A DNA stretch of 64,000 nucleotides, from assembly GCA_030435675.1 (NCBI GenBank), contig CM059624.1:2938769-3002768 (forward strand). Reading direction: 5' to 3'. How positions within the stretch are numbered: the stretch's first letter is position 1; every line of letters starts with the position of its first letter. Below, one piece after another: positions 1-10,771 of the stretch. The DNA comes from Steinernema hermaphroditum (lineage: Eukaryota; Nematoda; Chromadorea; Rhabditida; Steinernematidae). Both the position numbers and the translations under genes were made by a program. The notes under the pieces are model-generated. The model was given only the letters and a program-made list of their open reading frames with translations. It ran no database searches and was not told the DNA's origin.

Positions 1-3000
1 TACATAATACTCATTGGTTGGGCAGAAGTGTGGTTGTTGCCATCGACCCGCCTGACTTATTTGATTTCAACTGAATAAGATGACAGGGTGATCAGTAGAA
101 CAGATCAGTGAACAGTATGCCAGGCATCGGTAAGTTGATCTCAAAATTTATGGTGAATGCAAACAATGCAACGTTGCAACATTGGCGCCCTTGACGCATC
201 GTTTCCGAAGGCCAAAGCACGCTTCGACAGCAAAAGTAAGTCTGTTATTATGTTATGAGTCGGCTATACCAAATCGGACTGTAGAATAGGCGGTCTATTT
301 CGCAAGGCGAGTTGGCGGTTCCTGTCGCGCAAAAAGCTGCCACGACCAGTACTCTTACATATCACAGTCACTTATCTTGTCCACTTCTGCTTTTGAGTGG
401 GGAATGTCAAGCGGTCAACGACAAGCGGTCGCGTCCGATCAGCGCGTCCGGGATCTCCTGTATTTCAGCAGGATTTGAATCGCGCGCTAATTCTGAACCA
501 GACGTCTGCGCACCGTATAACGTGTCAAATAGATACAGAAGTGTCTGGAACATCGACTGTAGAATAGACGATAACCCGGCTATTAAAACAAAACGCTATC
601 CACATTAGGTTAGACAGCAAGAAAGAACAAAATTCCACTGTATTTGCCCAGTTGCGCTACTTCATCTACCATCTCATGTTGTAAGAGAGCGAGCCTTACA
701 TATGTGTAGATTAGAATCCACTTTAAGATAGACTAGTCAGGGAAAAAATTAAAAAAAAATGCCTGAAAAAATCTACGGTGCTACCTTGGTAAACTTCCTA
801 ATTCTGCAGACAGATTGAAATTTTCTGTGTGTCTACTGGACATGTCCGACTGTGAAATGTCCTTTGCCAAAGTTGTTTGAAAATCGAAATAAAATTTGTA
901 CGCATGATTGCGTGGACCCGTCATTCTGTAACAGAGTCAAATGTACAGTATGACATGGAGTAAAAAAAATCGATATCACCCCACAGCGGAGACACTCAAG
1001 ATTAGACCTACAGCTTCCGCTTAAAGTGCAAAGCGGTGTAAAGGTCATTTTTTTGCGTCATGATAACGCTCTCCTTTCATCAAAGTACTTCCTCAGTTGA
1101 CCTTTTGATGTCAAGTCATGGCTTACAAACCAGGATGCAGTCAAAAGGCGATAGAAAATGCATTATTGGTGATAGGTTGCCCCACGAAAATCGAGTTCCA
1201 CAATTTCAGAGATGTTTAGCAAGAAGATTCTTAATCATTGAAGCATGCGCTCCATCACAACTCAGACAGACCTTTAGTCTGGCAGAGGTGACAACGTACT
1301 CCACTCCCTCAGAGGGCTATGTCAACGAAATTGTTCGTGCTTTACAGCGTCCCTGTCTGTAAGCACTACTGCACGTAGTGTCTCTTTGTTCCGTATTCCA
1401 GTGACACATCATTTTCTCTGGTGTTCCACTCCTACAGATTTAAGGCAGTGAACGCTTCGCAAACGTGGCATGCTTGGAAAGCTCGGGTGAAAGAGTACCC
1501 GGACATCCGTCATAAATTGTCGTAAGTTGGTTTGCCAAAGGATACTGTTATGACACTGGCGATAGTCACCAATAATCACTATGGATACGGTACTGCGTAG
1601 TTATTGAACGAGCGTAGCTACTGAACGAGCAAAACGAGCTACTGTCGTCCTATTCAATAGACGGCACAGTCAAGATAAATGCCACGGAGATTGCGAAAAC
1701 ATACCGATTGCTTATGAAATCGACCGTTTCAAATAGGTCCAGCAATGTAACTGGTTATGGAGGCTCGCAGCCGAGAGGCAACTTGCACATCTACTGCTAA
1801 AGTTTTTTTCCCAATTCTGGCCACCTTTATGCACCAATTTTGTACTATATGTAATAATTGGCATCTATCAAGGCTTAATGCAACATCTCACAGTGACCAA
1901 TATCAAACCATTGATGCACATGAGTTTGTAGGTACAAACGGCTTTCACTACCACTGTGCATCTTCGTAACAAACATACGACGTGACAATCATACACACTT
2001 CCTAATTGCATCACGAGTCAGAATTTTCCGAAGTGCACTTAAGAAAGTGTTCAGATAAAAGGTCATTGTTATCGATGTGCACTAGTCATGCACTAAGAAA
2101 AATGCACTTTTGATATAAGAACCGTAGTACGAACACCGCTTCTATCGCTAACAGCCATAGAAAGGCTACAGTAAACCTTTTGTAATAAAACGGATGAACA
2201 TGTTGGCACAGTCTTTTTGGCAAAAAGGATTTGTAAGCATCTTATAAGTAAACAATATTTTATAAAAATTCTGGCGTGTTAAGCGATTACTTTGATCGGT
2301 CAACTCTTACCACTCTTACCGATTTACAGTCTATCGTTGCATATAGAGTTTTTGTCGAACCTCTCCTTCACTCTCCTCAGTGGAGCTAGGCTGAGATGCT
2401 TTTGAATCACAGATGGGTTCATATCAGCTCGTACCGTAGTCAGCTCACACAATGGACGGCGAACTGGACGTATAAAGCTAAACTTATCTAGAAATTTATC
2501 AAATTTATCTTATCAATTACACGTTGGATGTCCAGATCATGCGTATATCCATGTGTGCACTAGGTTTTTTTTATGAAACTAACAACTCACAGTTCTCTAT
2601 TTCAATAGCCGATAGTCTGGAACAGCCAACCCCCCACGAATCTGATCTGAAGCTCACAGGGTAGACGCGAACTGTTGCAAAAAGGTTTTTTTTGCACACT
2701 ACGACGGTGAAATAAACCCCAAAAAGTGCGATGGTTTAGACATTGTTCTCGGAGTCGTTATTCCCTAGATGTAGAGGAATTCAATAAAAGTTGAATGAAA
2801 GCTCTAGCAGGATTGGGCTCCTGCCCACGGCGCGCAGACGACTTTTGATCGCTGCACGACCACCCACTTCTTCAGGAAAAGATTGCCAACAGGGTTACGT
2901 ATAGTCTCGACTCTCGAGGAGTTTTTGGCCTCTCGACTATCGACTCTCGACAAATGATCGAGAGTGGCGAGACTGAGTGGCTTTGGTCCCACCACGAAAA

Positions 3001-4495
3001 TTCTGAAATTTTGCCACGCGAACACTGTATGGACGGTTTTCCTTGTTGCTACCGTTTACTCGTCATCACTTCCAGTGTTAATCGTGCCGAGACCCAAGTC
3101 CAGGGGGAGCGGACTAGACTCGGATTCGATGCAAAATGAGTAAAGGCAACTTTTTCGGTCATCGTGCGTGTGGTCTTCAAGATTTTTGGCGAAAATCGCG
3201 CTAAGCCCTTGAAACCCGTTCTGATCAAGGCTTGGGATGAAATCGCACCAGAATTGGTAGCGTGAATTTTGAAGAATTTCCGCAAGCGTCTTCAGGCGTG
3301 CATCACCGCTGAAGGAAATCATTTCAAATGCGATTGATTGTGTTTTATTTAGAATTTTCTCCACTATCCACATTCTCCGAAAAGTTACAGCTGTTTTTAA
3401 CCTCTTTTACAGTCTTTACTTTATTCTGTTTCACGTTTTCAAAGGCACTACGCCTAGCGACATCGAACTTATAGACAAACAGAGGATGTGCCATAGGGTT
3501 TGTCGTCTAAGAGTGCTCGCCATCGCGACTCCTATTCGGTACAATATGACAACAGACTTACTTTTTGCTGTCGACGGGTGGTTCAGCCTTCGGAATCTAT
3601 GAGTAATGTCAGTGGCGCCGAAGATTTCTGTGAAAATTTCGCCACTTCTCCTCGCCTACTTTCCTGTGCGACGTGAAGATTGCTGATTAAGGGCGCCAAT
3701 CAAAAAGAACCAAAAGTTGCGGTACCACAGTTTAATCAAATATTGACATAGCGAACTAAATGTAAATCACATTCAGTGCACTCTTTGTGATTTACCGTTA
3801 TGAGCGCACAGAACATTGACATGGAACGTCTAGGTACCGACCGTGTTTTTGGCTGCGTTGATATTTATGCGATTTCTTCTAGATTGTGAAAGCGCCAGAA
3901 AATCGATCATCACATTTGGACTGAGAATGCGAATAGAAAGCGATCGTCTTTTTATGAAGACTTAAGATCGTCCAGATGGCAAACAAATTATTCTTACCTT
4001 GATTTAACTTGTATAAAGATCAGACGTGCTCCCAAATGGTGAGCGAATTCGGCATGTATTGATGTCATCATTAATGTATGGCGAGTCTTCTGAACGAAAA
4101 TGACATTTAGAGCTTCAGTTTACAGGTACATGCGCTTTATGCTGCATTTTTGATTTGAGTATACGCATGATATCCGACCTGGAACAGACACGTTAAAGTT
4201 TTTTTGCCACGCATTATCGCCCTTGACTGATTCTGACTGATTCTGGTTCGTTCTGGTTTCAAACCGGTCATCTCTAGACCATAGATTATGAATTGCCCCT
4301 GAATCCCATGTTCCAGGAGCTGTGCCTCAAGAGGAGTGCTGTTCTCCAATGAACGTCCGTCCAGTTGACTGGTTGAAAGGGGTCGGTTGTGGTTGTAAGT
4401 TTTTGTATACTGAAACAAAGGACGACCTAAAAATGACTTATCAGTGGACATTGATTTTTGTGCTCCAGATGCTGTGTCGTAACTACTAATCAAGG
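1..4495. other. gene-poor stretch
   Basis: I see no open frame with recognisable protein features and no RNA gene here, apart from a decayed transposase tail near 3.2 kb that is listed separately. Open frames are short (about 120 residues or less), lack splice-site support and resemble nothing I know. Base composition is ordinary for the window. Confidence 0.5.
3150..3345 (+). mobile_element. decayed Tc1/mariner-type transposase C-terminus
   Basis: On the plus strand a short frame reads KAWDEIAPELVA, then after a stop LKNFRKRLQACITAEGNHF. Tryptophan, an isoleucine-proline-glutamate run, then KRLxACIxAxGxHF is the typical end of Tc1/mariner transposases. A very similar tail occurs near 61.3 kb. 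In-frame stops show it is dead. I could not find clear terminal inverted repeats around it. Confidence 0.5.
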
Positions 4496-4553
4496 GTCAA
4501 GTACAGGTAATGTATAAGCCGCGGCCGCGGTTTATACATTACCTGTACTTGAC
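4496..4553. repeat. 58-bp near-perfect palindrome
   Basis: The left 22 bases are the exact reverse complement of the right 22 bases, and the 14-base centre carries a NotI-type GCGGCCGC core. Only the outermost pair of the centre is mismatched. It ends exactly where the 0.94-kb block duplicated at 12.06 kb begins, so it marks a rearrangement junction. Confidence 0.95.
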
Positions 4554-5495
4554 GATAATCCAATGAAAAAAGTACATTGTGCTCATCTAGCTGGTCACAT
4601 CCACTGATAACACACAGTCGTTCTTTCGACGTATAGGGCCCGCGGCACATCGGCTTATAGGCACAGAAAACCGTCTGCCGAAATAGACATTTATGACCAT
4701 CAAGGTCGACGTCACACGACCAGCGACAGCAGATTATGTGTGAGTGGGAGGGGCGGGGAAGTCACAAAAGTTTCCATAAAAGGAAGACCCCGGCATCATT
4801 CAGCATCATTCCACTCGTCGTTCCATCACATCTCAGCCATGTTCGGTCTCAACTTCGCCAAGATCCTCCTCTTCTTCTATTTCATCGGAGCTCTCTACAC
4901 TCCGACCGTTGAAGCTTGAGGCGCTGTTCATCCCAGCGATGTAAGGATTGCGGAACGATAATGATTATAGAAAGCTTCGTTTCAGCCCTGTCCCGATCGC
5001 TGTATGAACTACTGGTACTGCATGAACTACAACAACGATGAGAGGGCGTGTGCCTGGAAGAAGAAGGACTGCACCTGCAGCCGCGGCTAAAGCTTCGTCA
5101 GGCATCTTGATCTCTCTCCACTGTATCCTACGGTGCCAGCAATATATCCAGCAATAAAATTTCCTATATAACAGTAATACGGATAGGTAATGCGATCAAA
5201 GGTGAAGGATTGAGCGAACTAGGACGACAATGAAAGCGTGCTCGCCTAAGCCATCAGTACGTGACTGAGTCCTTTACTATTCCGCAGAACTGAGAAGGAC
5301 ATTTTCAAACCCTGTTACGCGGAAAAGTAGCGCAGAATCAGGAATCATGCAGGAAAGTTTAGTTGTACATCCATATTGTTTACCTAGCTTCAACCGCTGA
5401 AAGTAGTTCCGAAGTCACTTGTGAGGACGAGACGCGGTAATATTTTTGTATTCTAATCAAGTTTACATAAGATAACCGAGTGGATAAAAACGTTG
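4554..5495 (+). repeat. segmental duplication, copy A (partner 12062-13003)
   Basis: From the GATAATCC start to the poly-T stretch near 5.45 kb this block matches 12062-13003 with a constant offset of 7508 bases. By eye there are only a few differences, followed by gradual divergence at the right end. It contains the promoter, both exons and the 3' end of the cysteine-rich peptide gene. The near identity of non-coding parts indicates a recent duplication, or gene conversion. Confidence 0.93.
4839..5090 (+). pseudogene. secreted cysteine-rich peptide, copy 1, with nonsense codon
   Basis: Exon 1 is 4839-4940, the intron 4941-4985 (45 nt, GTAAGG...TTTCAG) and exon 2 4986-5090. The organisation is the same as in the intact copy at 12347. 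In exon 1 the codon after the signal peptide (GAAGCT) is TGA at 4917-4919, where the 12.3-kb copy has CGA. This would stop translation just before the mature peptide. Splice sites, the six cysteines of exon 2 and a CATAAAAGG TATA-like box about 60 bases upstream are all retained, so the loss is recent or the base is a sequence error. The function of the family is unknown. I do not reconstruct the broken protein here. Confidence 0.85.
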
Positions 5496-6260
5496 GTACC
5501 CATTTGCCTTGATTTCAGATTTCTTTCCATGGCTCGGAGAGGAGAGAACTGGCGAGGCTTAAGCTCATACCGATTTAAGCGAGCCCGAAGGGCGAGTCCT
5601 GTAGCCTTAACAGCTCCGCTGATATCCAAGTACTTCTAACGATACAAAGAGCATCTGCCTCGAGGGAGCCCATCCGGTTAATGACCGCACGCAACGTTTC
5701 TGTTTGCCGTTGCCTCGAAGACGTTCAGGGAAGTGGAGCTCCGAAATCTTTGTGACCAGGGAAATGCAACGGTGGCCCGTGTTTGCCCGACCACTTTTCG
5801 GATAATCCCTTCGACGTGAGTGTGAATAGGGCGAAAGGGGCGATGGGGCTAGAAGAACGAGGGGAGGCTGGGGAATCTGCCCTACAGTCACCTCGTTTCA
5901 GCACGATGCTACAGCTGCGCTTCGGCGAGTCTTCAATCAAGTTGAGTTGTTTACATAATTTTTGTTATTGTTGTTATTAAGTTGTTATTATTAAACAGCC
6001 CAGTATGTACCACAGTTGAACAGAAATGGCGCTTGTGCGTCTTGCTCCCTATTTTGGTTTCTAAGGCTTCCGTTGGAATCCAACTTTCGAGAAAGTCCTC
6101 TGCCAAAAAGGTCAGGTTTCTGTGAGCAACTCGTTCGGCGTCGCTCAGATTGAGGAAAGAATGTTACAGCCGGCTTTTCCAAGAGGACAATCACTCATCA
6201 CTGACTACATTGCCCTTTCCACTCTCCTCTATTTCTAATGGCTTCCGAATAAATGCTCTT
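5100..6260. other. no recognised gene
   Basis: The first 400 bases are the 3' part of the duplicated block. 5.52-5.95 kb is GC-richer, with short overlapping frames on both strands. A minus-strand stretch reads HFPERLRGNGKQKRCVR, which faintly recalls the basic Cys-rich end of piggyBac-type transposases, but I cannot support that. The first exon of the Ly6-like gene at 6266 should lie here and was not found. Confidence 0.4.
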
Positions 6261-6265
6261 TGCAG

Positions 6266-6693
6266 AACTTTCTCACGATAAATTGCGGCCCGGACGTCCG
6301 TAAGGAGAGTCCAAAGGTCTTCGACAACTTCTGCAACGGCGACACTTGGATCATCCGCGAGAAGAGCCTCGTGGACTGTAACGGGCGTTGTTTCAAGTGG
6401 TGGATCCATTTCCATAACCGAGAAACGAAGAGCTCTCTTTATGTGTCCACTCTATGCTGACCATTCGCGGCTGCTACTCGAAGATGTTCGATCTGACGGC
6501 CGATAGGACTCCGGAGGTGCCGGCGAACGCCTTCTGTTCGGAGACGCGCTCATCCCTGGAGTGCCTCTCCGATGCCAACGTCATAGAGCACACGGGCTGG
6601 TGCGATTCCGACGCCTGCAATCCGGCCCCGGGACGCCTGGCACTCTCCTCGTTCTGTTCGATTGTCCTTTTCGTGCTCTTCTTCTTGAAGTAA
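6266..6693 (+). pseudogene. Ly6/uPAR-domain GPI-anchored protein, apparently frameshifted
   Basis: After a TTTGCAG acceptor an open frame carries a Cys-rich module (INCGPD, FCNG, DCNGRCFKW). It ends at a stop at 6461. The next frame, entered near 6420, continues the same domain: LTIRGCYSKMF, then a closing CDSDACN, the CN pair typical of Ly6/LU domains. A small spacer and a hydrophobic tail (SSFCSIVLFVLFFLK) follow, as expected for a GPI-anchor signal. The two halves cannot be joined by a GT-AG intron of credible size (only about 34-36 nt is available, or the CNGRC motif is lost). A one-base frameshift near 6440-6455 fits best, so this is a pseudogene or a sequence error. No signal-peptide exon was found upstream. 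Related nematode proteins (ODR-2/HOT-like) sit on the cell surface; the exact subfamily is not assignable. Confidence 0.6.
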
Positions 6694-6890
6694 AGATCTC
6701 GGTGCAGACCTTTTCGAACGAACACGTGGTCGCCGCTTTGAAATCGTCTGACTTCTGACAGATCGTCCGATGGAGCGCGTTGTAATAAGACGCATGGCTC
6801 GAATGCCGCGGGCCACCCCCCGCCGACGTGATTCATCTTCAGCGGCCCAGCGGATCCCCGATCTGTCACTTAGCAGCGTCGAATCTCGAG

Positions 6891-7602
6891 ATGTGGTCGG
6901 CCAAGGCTCTCCTCTGTCTTCTGCTCCCCGTTTCGGTGCTTTCCGCCTGCACGGATCCCTCCACATTCCCCAACAGCACCGCCACTCGCTTCCACCACTT
7001 CACTTGCGGAACTGAGGGTCAGTCGGCCCTTCCCAGGCTCCACCGTTCGTTGAGTTTCAGATGCCCAGGTCAAGGTGATCGACATCAGCGCCGGCCACGC
7101 GAACCTCGCCTACCCCCTCGAGGCTTCGCTCCCCATCGATCTTCTCATGCCGATCAGCAACTCCGGTCCCAAGGTACACTCCTAGTCGCCCCTCTGCACC
7201 CCTGACCTCCCTTCTCCCCTCCAGGTCAAGAGACTCCTCGTTGACCTCGCCGTGTACGTTTGGAAGCCCGTCGAGGAGAACACCGGGAACTGCTTCTGGG
7301 AGCATCAGGACACCTACGGGATGACGTAAGTGTCCCCGACGGGCGGCCGAGCACATGACGCTTTCAGTGACGACATGGACGGCTGCGAGATGACGAAGTG
7401 TCCTGTGGCCGCCGGAGAGCATGCCGACAACCGCCTGACCATGGACATCTCCTACGCGGCCAGTTTCATCGAAAAGGGGCTGTACCAGCTGGAGTTCAAG
7501 TTCAAGAACGGAGATCGTCCCGAAGACGTCGACTCCATGGACTTCACGCCTCCCGTCGTCGGCTGCACCGTCGTCCAAACCCTAATGAACGGAGAAGAAT
7601 AG
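6891..7602 (+). CDS. secreted ML-domain (MD-2-related lipid-recognition) protein
   Basis: Four exons: 6891-7017, 7061-7173, 7225-7325 and 7368-7602. All introns are GT-AG, 43-51 nt, and phases match. The protein is 191 residues. Residues 1-19 are a signal peptide (MWSAKALLCLLLPVSVLSA). The body has the layout of ML domains: a first Cys after the signal, HHFTCGT before an edge strand (VKVIDI), paired cysteines at CFWEH and GCEMTKCPVAAGE, and a final strand block (LYQLEFKF...VVGCTVV). ML proteins such as NPC2 bind sterols or other lipids in a beta-sandwich pocket, outside cells or in lysosomes. An AATAAA lies about 15 bases after the stop. It lies 200 bases after the Ly6-like gene and about 390 before the GSKIP gene on the same strand, so co-transcription is possible. 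The subfamily is not certain. Confidence 0.72.
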
Positions 7603-7618
7603 AGATGTTCCCTAAGTT

Positions 7619-7624
7619 TAATAA
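7619..7624 (+). terminator. poly(A) signal AATAAA of the ML-domain gene
   Basis: A canonical AATAAA starts 17 bases after the TAG stop at 7600-7602, a normal position for nematode cleavage and polyadenylation. Confidence 0.7.
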
Positions 7625-7995
7625 ATGACCGGTATCGTATGGACTAAGTAGGAAGGGGAAGCAGAGTGGGCCGTTCGAAAGTCTCGAGCTGCCTCCTCTC
7701 TTTTAAGGCTCCCGAGTGGAACCCCGTGCCACGGTAGGTGCAGCATACTGTATCTTTTCGTCTACTGTTCACTGGAGGCAATTGCCCCCTCAGCTGTTTC
7801 GTTGAAATGTTCTGCACCCATCAGACCTTTTCTCGGAGATTTCGATAATTTCCGTATTCTACGGATTCGTAGCTGCTGCAGCTGAGCAGCGCGGATACGG
7901 TGGAAACGAGTACCGTGAGTTTATTCTATTATTACGCGCGCCTCTTTCTTGGTTCTGCTACTTTTGAGTGCGTAATCAGATTCTTTCAGGCTGTG

Positions 7996-8511
7996 ATGTC
8001 TTCCCCGCGCTTGTATCCAGGCGACCGGAAGGTCGACGACGCCGAGGAGTCGACAGGAGAAGGAACAAGCGGGGAGAGAGCGAGTTTTCTGACGCCCGGT
8101 GGGAAGTGGCTTCTGGAGGAGGCTGCTGTGGCTGTTAAGGACGTGACTCCTTTCGTAGAATGTATCTCGAATGGGAAGATTTTTCCTCCCCATTTCCTGT
8201 TGATAAATGTCACCACCTTGGAAGGTATGTGGCTCTTGTGGTGAACATCTCTCATCAGCACACTCTCAGGTCGCTCCTTTATCATCGAAATGTCCGATCG
8301 CGGATTTCGCCAAACTACAGAAAACCACGACCCCGATAATGCAGCGGAGCAAGCGCAGTATTACGAGTCTTTGGAGAGCTTCCTGGGAGTCGTTTCTTCG
8401 AAATACTGCGAAAAATTCAATGAAGCAGTGTCGGAAAGACTAATGAAGTTCCAGGCCTTGATGGATAACAATGGCGAGGAACTGCGGAGTCAAAGCGGCG
8501 GGGATGCTTGA
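7996..8511 (+). CDS. gskip: GSKIP-domain protein (GSK3-beta interaction protein)
   Basis: Two exons, 7996-8224 and 8270-8511, are joined by a 45-nt GTATGT...CTCAG intron in phase 1. This gives 156 residues. TTCTTTCAG sits just before the ATG, so the 5' end is probably an outron or UTR-intron acceptor. An acidic, low-complexity N-terminus of about 35 residues precedes the domain. The domain reads LEEAAVAVKDVTPFV, then HFLLINVTTLEGRSFIIEMS, then a helical end YYESLESFLGVVSSKYCEKF with ERLMKFQAL. Order and spacing follow GSKIP (old name DUF727), including the I/VNV-T-E block and the C-terminal SPxYxxxF-like helix that contacts GSK3 in the human protein. Human GSKIP binds GSK3-beta and the PKA regulatory subunit and modulates Wnt/PKA signalling. 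Length is close to the family's usual 130-150 residues. Confidence 0.88.
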
Positions 8512-9385
8512 AGTCTTACTCCGCTTTTGTAACTTCATGCACGTATTTATGGAATCCTGGTGTACTGTATGATTTGCCAATTTGGAGGGTTCGCGCATTC
8601 ATTGTGTGGAAACAGACAGACTGACGATTAGACAGACTAGCCGGTGGGGCTGTTGGGCCGAGTGCTGCTTCGGTCATTTTCTCTGCGAATTCGACGTTGA
8701 ACGGTCGACATAGGTCGTACCGTCAAGGTGTTGTTGCGTTCGGATTTGGTTGGGCGGACTGCGACCCTGCGGTGCCGTCGCCGCCAGTCTTTGTGAAGAC
8801 GTTTCCCATCAGGACATTAGCGTTCCTCATTTCTCGCTTGACTTGTCGATGAAACACGTTACCACAAATCAAATTTCCATAAAAACTTAGAATCTCGCCT
8901 TGCAGAACCATCTGACCGACTCCCATAAAATCTTGTTATCAGCGGTACTATTCTTTGGTTTACCCGTTTTGACCCTTGAGCAGCGTCAATGCACAATAAA
9001 AAAGCAAAAGCACAAAAGTCAGTGTCTACAGATAATGATAGAAAGTACCGCAATGTGATCTTTGCCGTGTTCTCTTCTTTATGCACACAAAGCGATAGAC
9101 GGTTTTTGAGGCTAGTACGAGTTATGACAAACGTGATAGGCAGATTCATACCATTTGCTCTACAACTTTTTTTTTACTATCAGCATGTGGGAATCATCAA
9201 ACGGAACAAACCAGTGATCACTTATTTTAGCTGTTCAGACGGGCAACGGCCACTGATCAATGGAATTTTAATGGCGGCACCACGTATTGTTCTGTTCGTT
9301 TTGTGCTTAGGACGTCAGAGCAAGCACAAAATTCTCGCTTAAAAGGAACAGTCCGGAGCGGAATCAGATCAGCCTACTCTGATCT
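8512..9385. other. intergenic, includes one copy of a local repeat
   Basis: After the GSKIP stop I see no gene. From 8822 the sequence matches 11633-12007 (listed separately). A minus-strand frame in it (MNLPITFVITRTSLKN...) is also conserved in the partner copy, but the frames diverge after about 50 residues, so coding is doubtful. Confidence 0.5.
8822..9196 (+). repeat. local duplicated segment, copy 1 (partner 11633-12007)
   Basis: About 370 bases, from GTTCCTC..TTCTCGCT to the poly-T plus ACTATCAGC, match 11633-12007 with roughly 10% differences and small indels by eye. Each copy lies 200-340 bases upstream of a cysteine-rich peptide gene (9390 and 12347), so it belongs to an older tandem unit of segment plus peptide gene. 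Confidence 0.88.
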
Positions 9386-9389
9386 CAAG

Positions 9390-9637
9390 ATGTTTGGCAT
9401 CACTATTCCGAAGGTGCTGCTCTTGATCTACTGCACTCTTATCTTCTTCTCTTCTGGACTGGAGTCCCGTGGATCTGTTGGTCCAGATGATGTGAGAGTA
9501 GTTTAAGAACTTAACTGACAAGAACTCTTTAGCGATGTGCCGACATGTGCATGGAGTACTGGCATTGCATGAGCCACTGCGAAGACGATAAGGGCTGCGC
9601 CTGGAAGAAGAAGGACTGTACGTGCTACAGAGGATAA
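9390..9637 (+). CDS. secreted cysteine-rich peptide, copy 2 (seven cysteines)
   Basis: Exon 1 is 9390-9491, the intron 9492-9532 (41 nt) and exon 2 9533-9637, giving 68 residues. Gene structure, exon phase and exon lengths (102 and 105 bases) equal those of the other copies, but the sequence has diverged. The signal peptide (MFGITIPKVLLLIYCTLIFF) is followed by a short SRGSVGPDD pro-like stretch and a mature part with RCADMC, WHC, SHC, GCAWKKKDCTC. The KGCAWKKKDCTC end is the best-conserved part of the family. A Cys replaces Asn after MSH, giving seven cysteines, which leaves one free thiol or allows a dimer. It also creates a C-x3-C followed by GC and CxC, like a cysteine-stabilised alpha-beta core. 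Secretion is well supported; function is unknown. Confidence 0.82.
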
Positions 9638-9811
9638 TTGCTGATCTTACCTTCTTTCCCATCGCAAATCATCGTATAAGACATAAACATTTTGTATAGC
9701 TGGTATTGTGCTAATAATTGTAAAGGGCTGAAATGTGCATGAGCGATTCTAACGCGTTCGACTGATCCACTGGTGATGAGCGAGATGCTTGATGAACCGT
9801 TTGTTTGTATA

Positions 9812-10410
9812 CAGGGTTATCGGAAAGTTCTGCAACATTTTTTGCAATGCTAATTTTCGCAATTTTTCGGAGTTTTTGCGCGTGTTTCTCGTTATATTCG
9901 TGTTGCGCGACTCTTTTTACCCCTATATTCGCTGTCAATAATGCTGTATTAGCTGTTATTCAGGGTAAAAATGGTTTCCGAAAGTGTGCGTTGCGCGATC
10001 GTTGAGCAAATCAACGATGAGCTTCTTGGAAGACCAAATCCCATGGTTTTGGGACAAGTCAGTTTGGCCCTCAAACTCGCCGGATTTAAACCCGATGGAC
10101 TACGCAATTTGGTCCATTCTGGAGGAAAAAGCCTGCCGAAGACGACACGCCACCTTGGACGACTTGAAGCGCGATCTCCTGGCCGCTTGGGAAGAAATCA
10201 GCGTGGAAACACCCGCGGCGATCGTCGAAAATTTCAAGAAGCGAGTGAAGGCCTTCTATCGACGCTAGAGGAGGCCATTTTGAATGAAATTCACGTTTTA
10301 TGTGTAATTCAGCGTGCTGAATAACGTAGTATTGTTCGTTTTTGGAATTAAAATGGTTTTGTTTGAGAAAAATTGTGTTTTTCATGTTGCAGAACTTTCC
10401 GATAACCCTG
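9812..10410 (+). mobile_element. mariner deletion derivative (599 bp, intact TIRs)
   Basis: The element is bounded by 27-bp perfect terminal inverted repeats beginning CAGGGTTATCGG and flanked by TA on both sides, the mariner target-site duplication. Inside, MVSESVRCAIVEQIN resembles a transposase N-terminus. In another frame, WPSNSPDLNPMDYAIWSILE and a KRVKAFYRR end give the transposase C-terminus (9984-10268 frame). The catalytic middle is missing, so it is non-autonomous. The perfect TIRs suggest it could have moved fairly recently with a helper. Confidence 0.93.
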
Positions 10411-10771
10411 TACATGAGTTAAAAATGAAATGCCGTCATTGTAGAGAAATTTCTAAATATCCAGGACTGTTTTTCTCGTATCAATCATGGTGTACTTGGA
10501 ACTGTAACCCGCTTTAGATTCTGCGTTCGAATATACGACAGAGAGAACTGGTGACCCTAATCAAACAAAAAAGTACGGTGTGCCTGTGATCATGATCACA
10601 TGATAAGACACACAGTCGTTCTTTCTACGTGTACACCGGCTTATCGGACCGAACACAAGTGAAAAAAACTGTCACAAGTCACAAAAAGGGCAAGTCACAA
10701 AATGTTCCATAAAAGGAGACCCTCAGCATCATCCAGCATCGGTTCACTAGTTGTTCCATCACATCTCAGTC

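Noticed and set aside
3426..3433. CTGTTTCA (Ruby-type piRNA motif)
   Set aside because: A single 8-mer in 64 kb is expected by chance, and no cluster is present.
5607..5891. possible piggyBac-like Cys/basic tail on the minus strand
   Set aside because: Only one weak resemblance; no catalytic region or terminal repeats.
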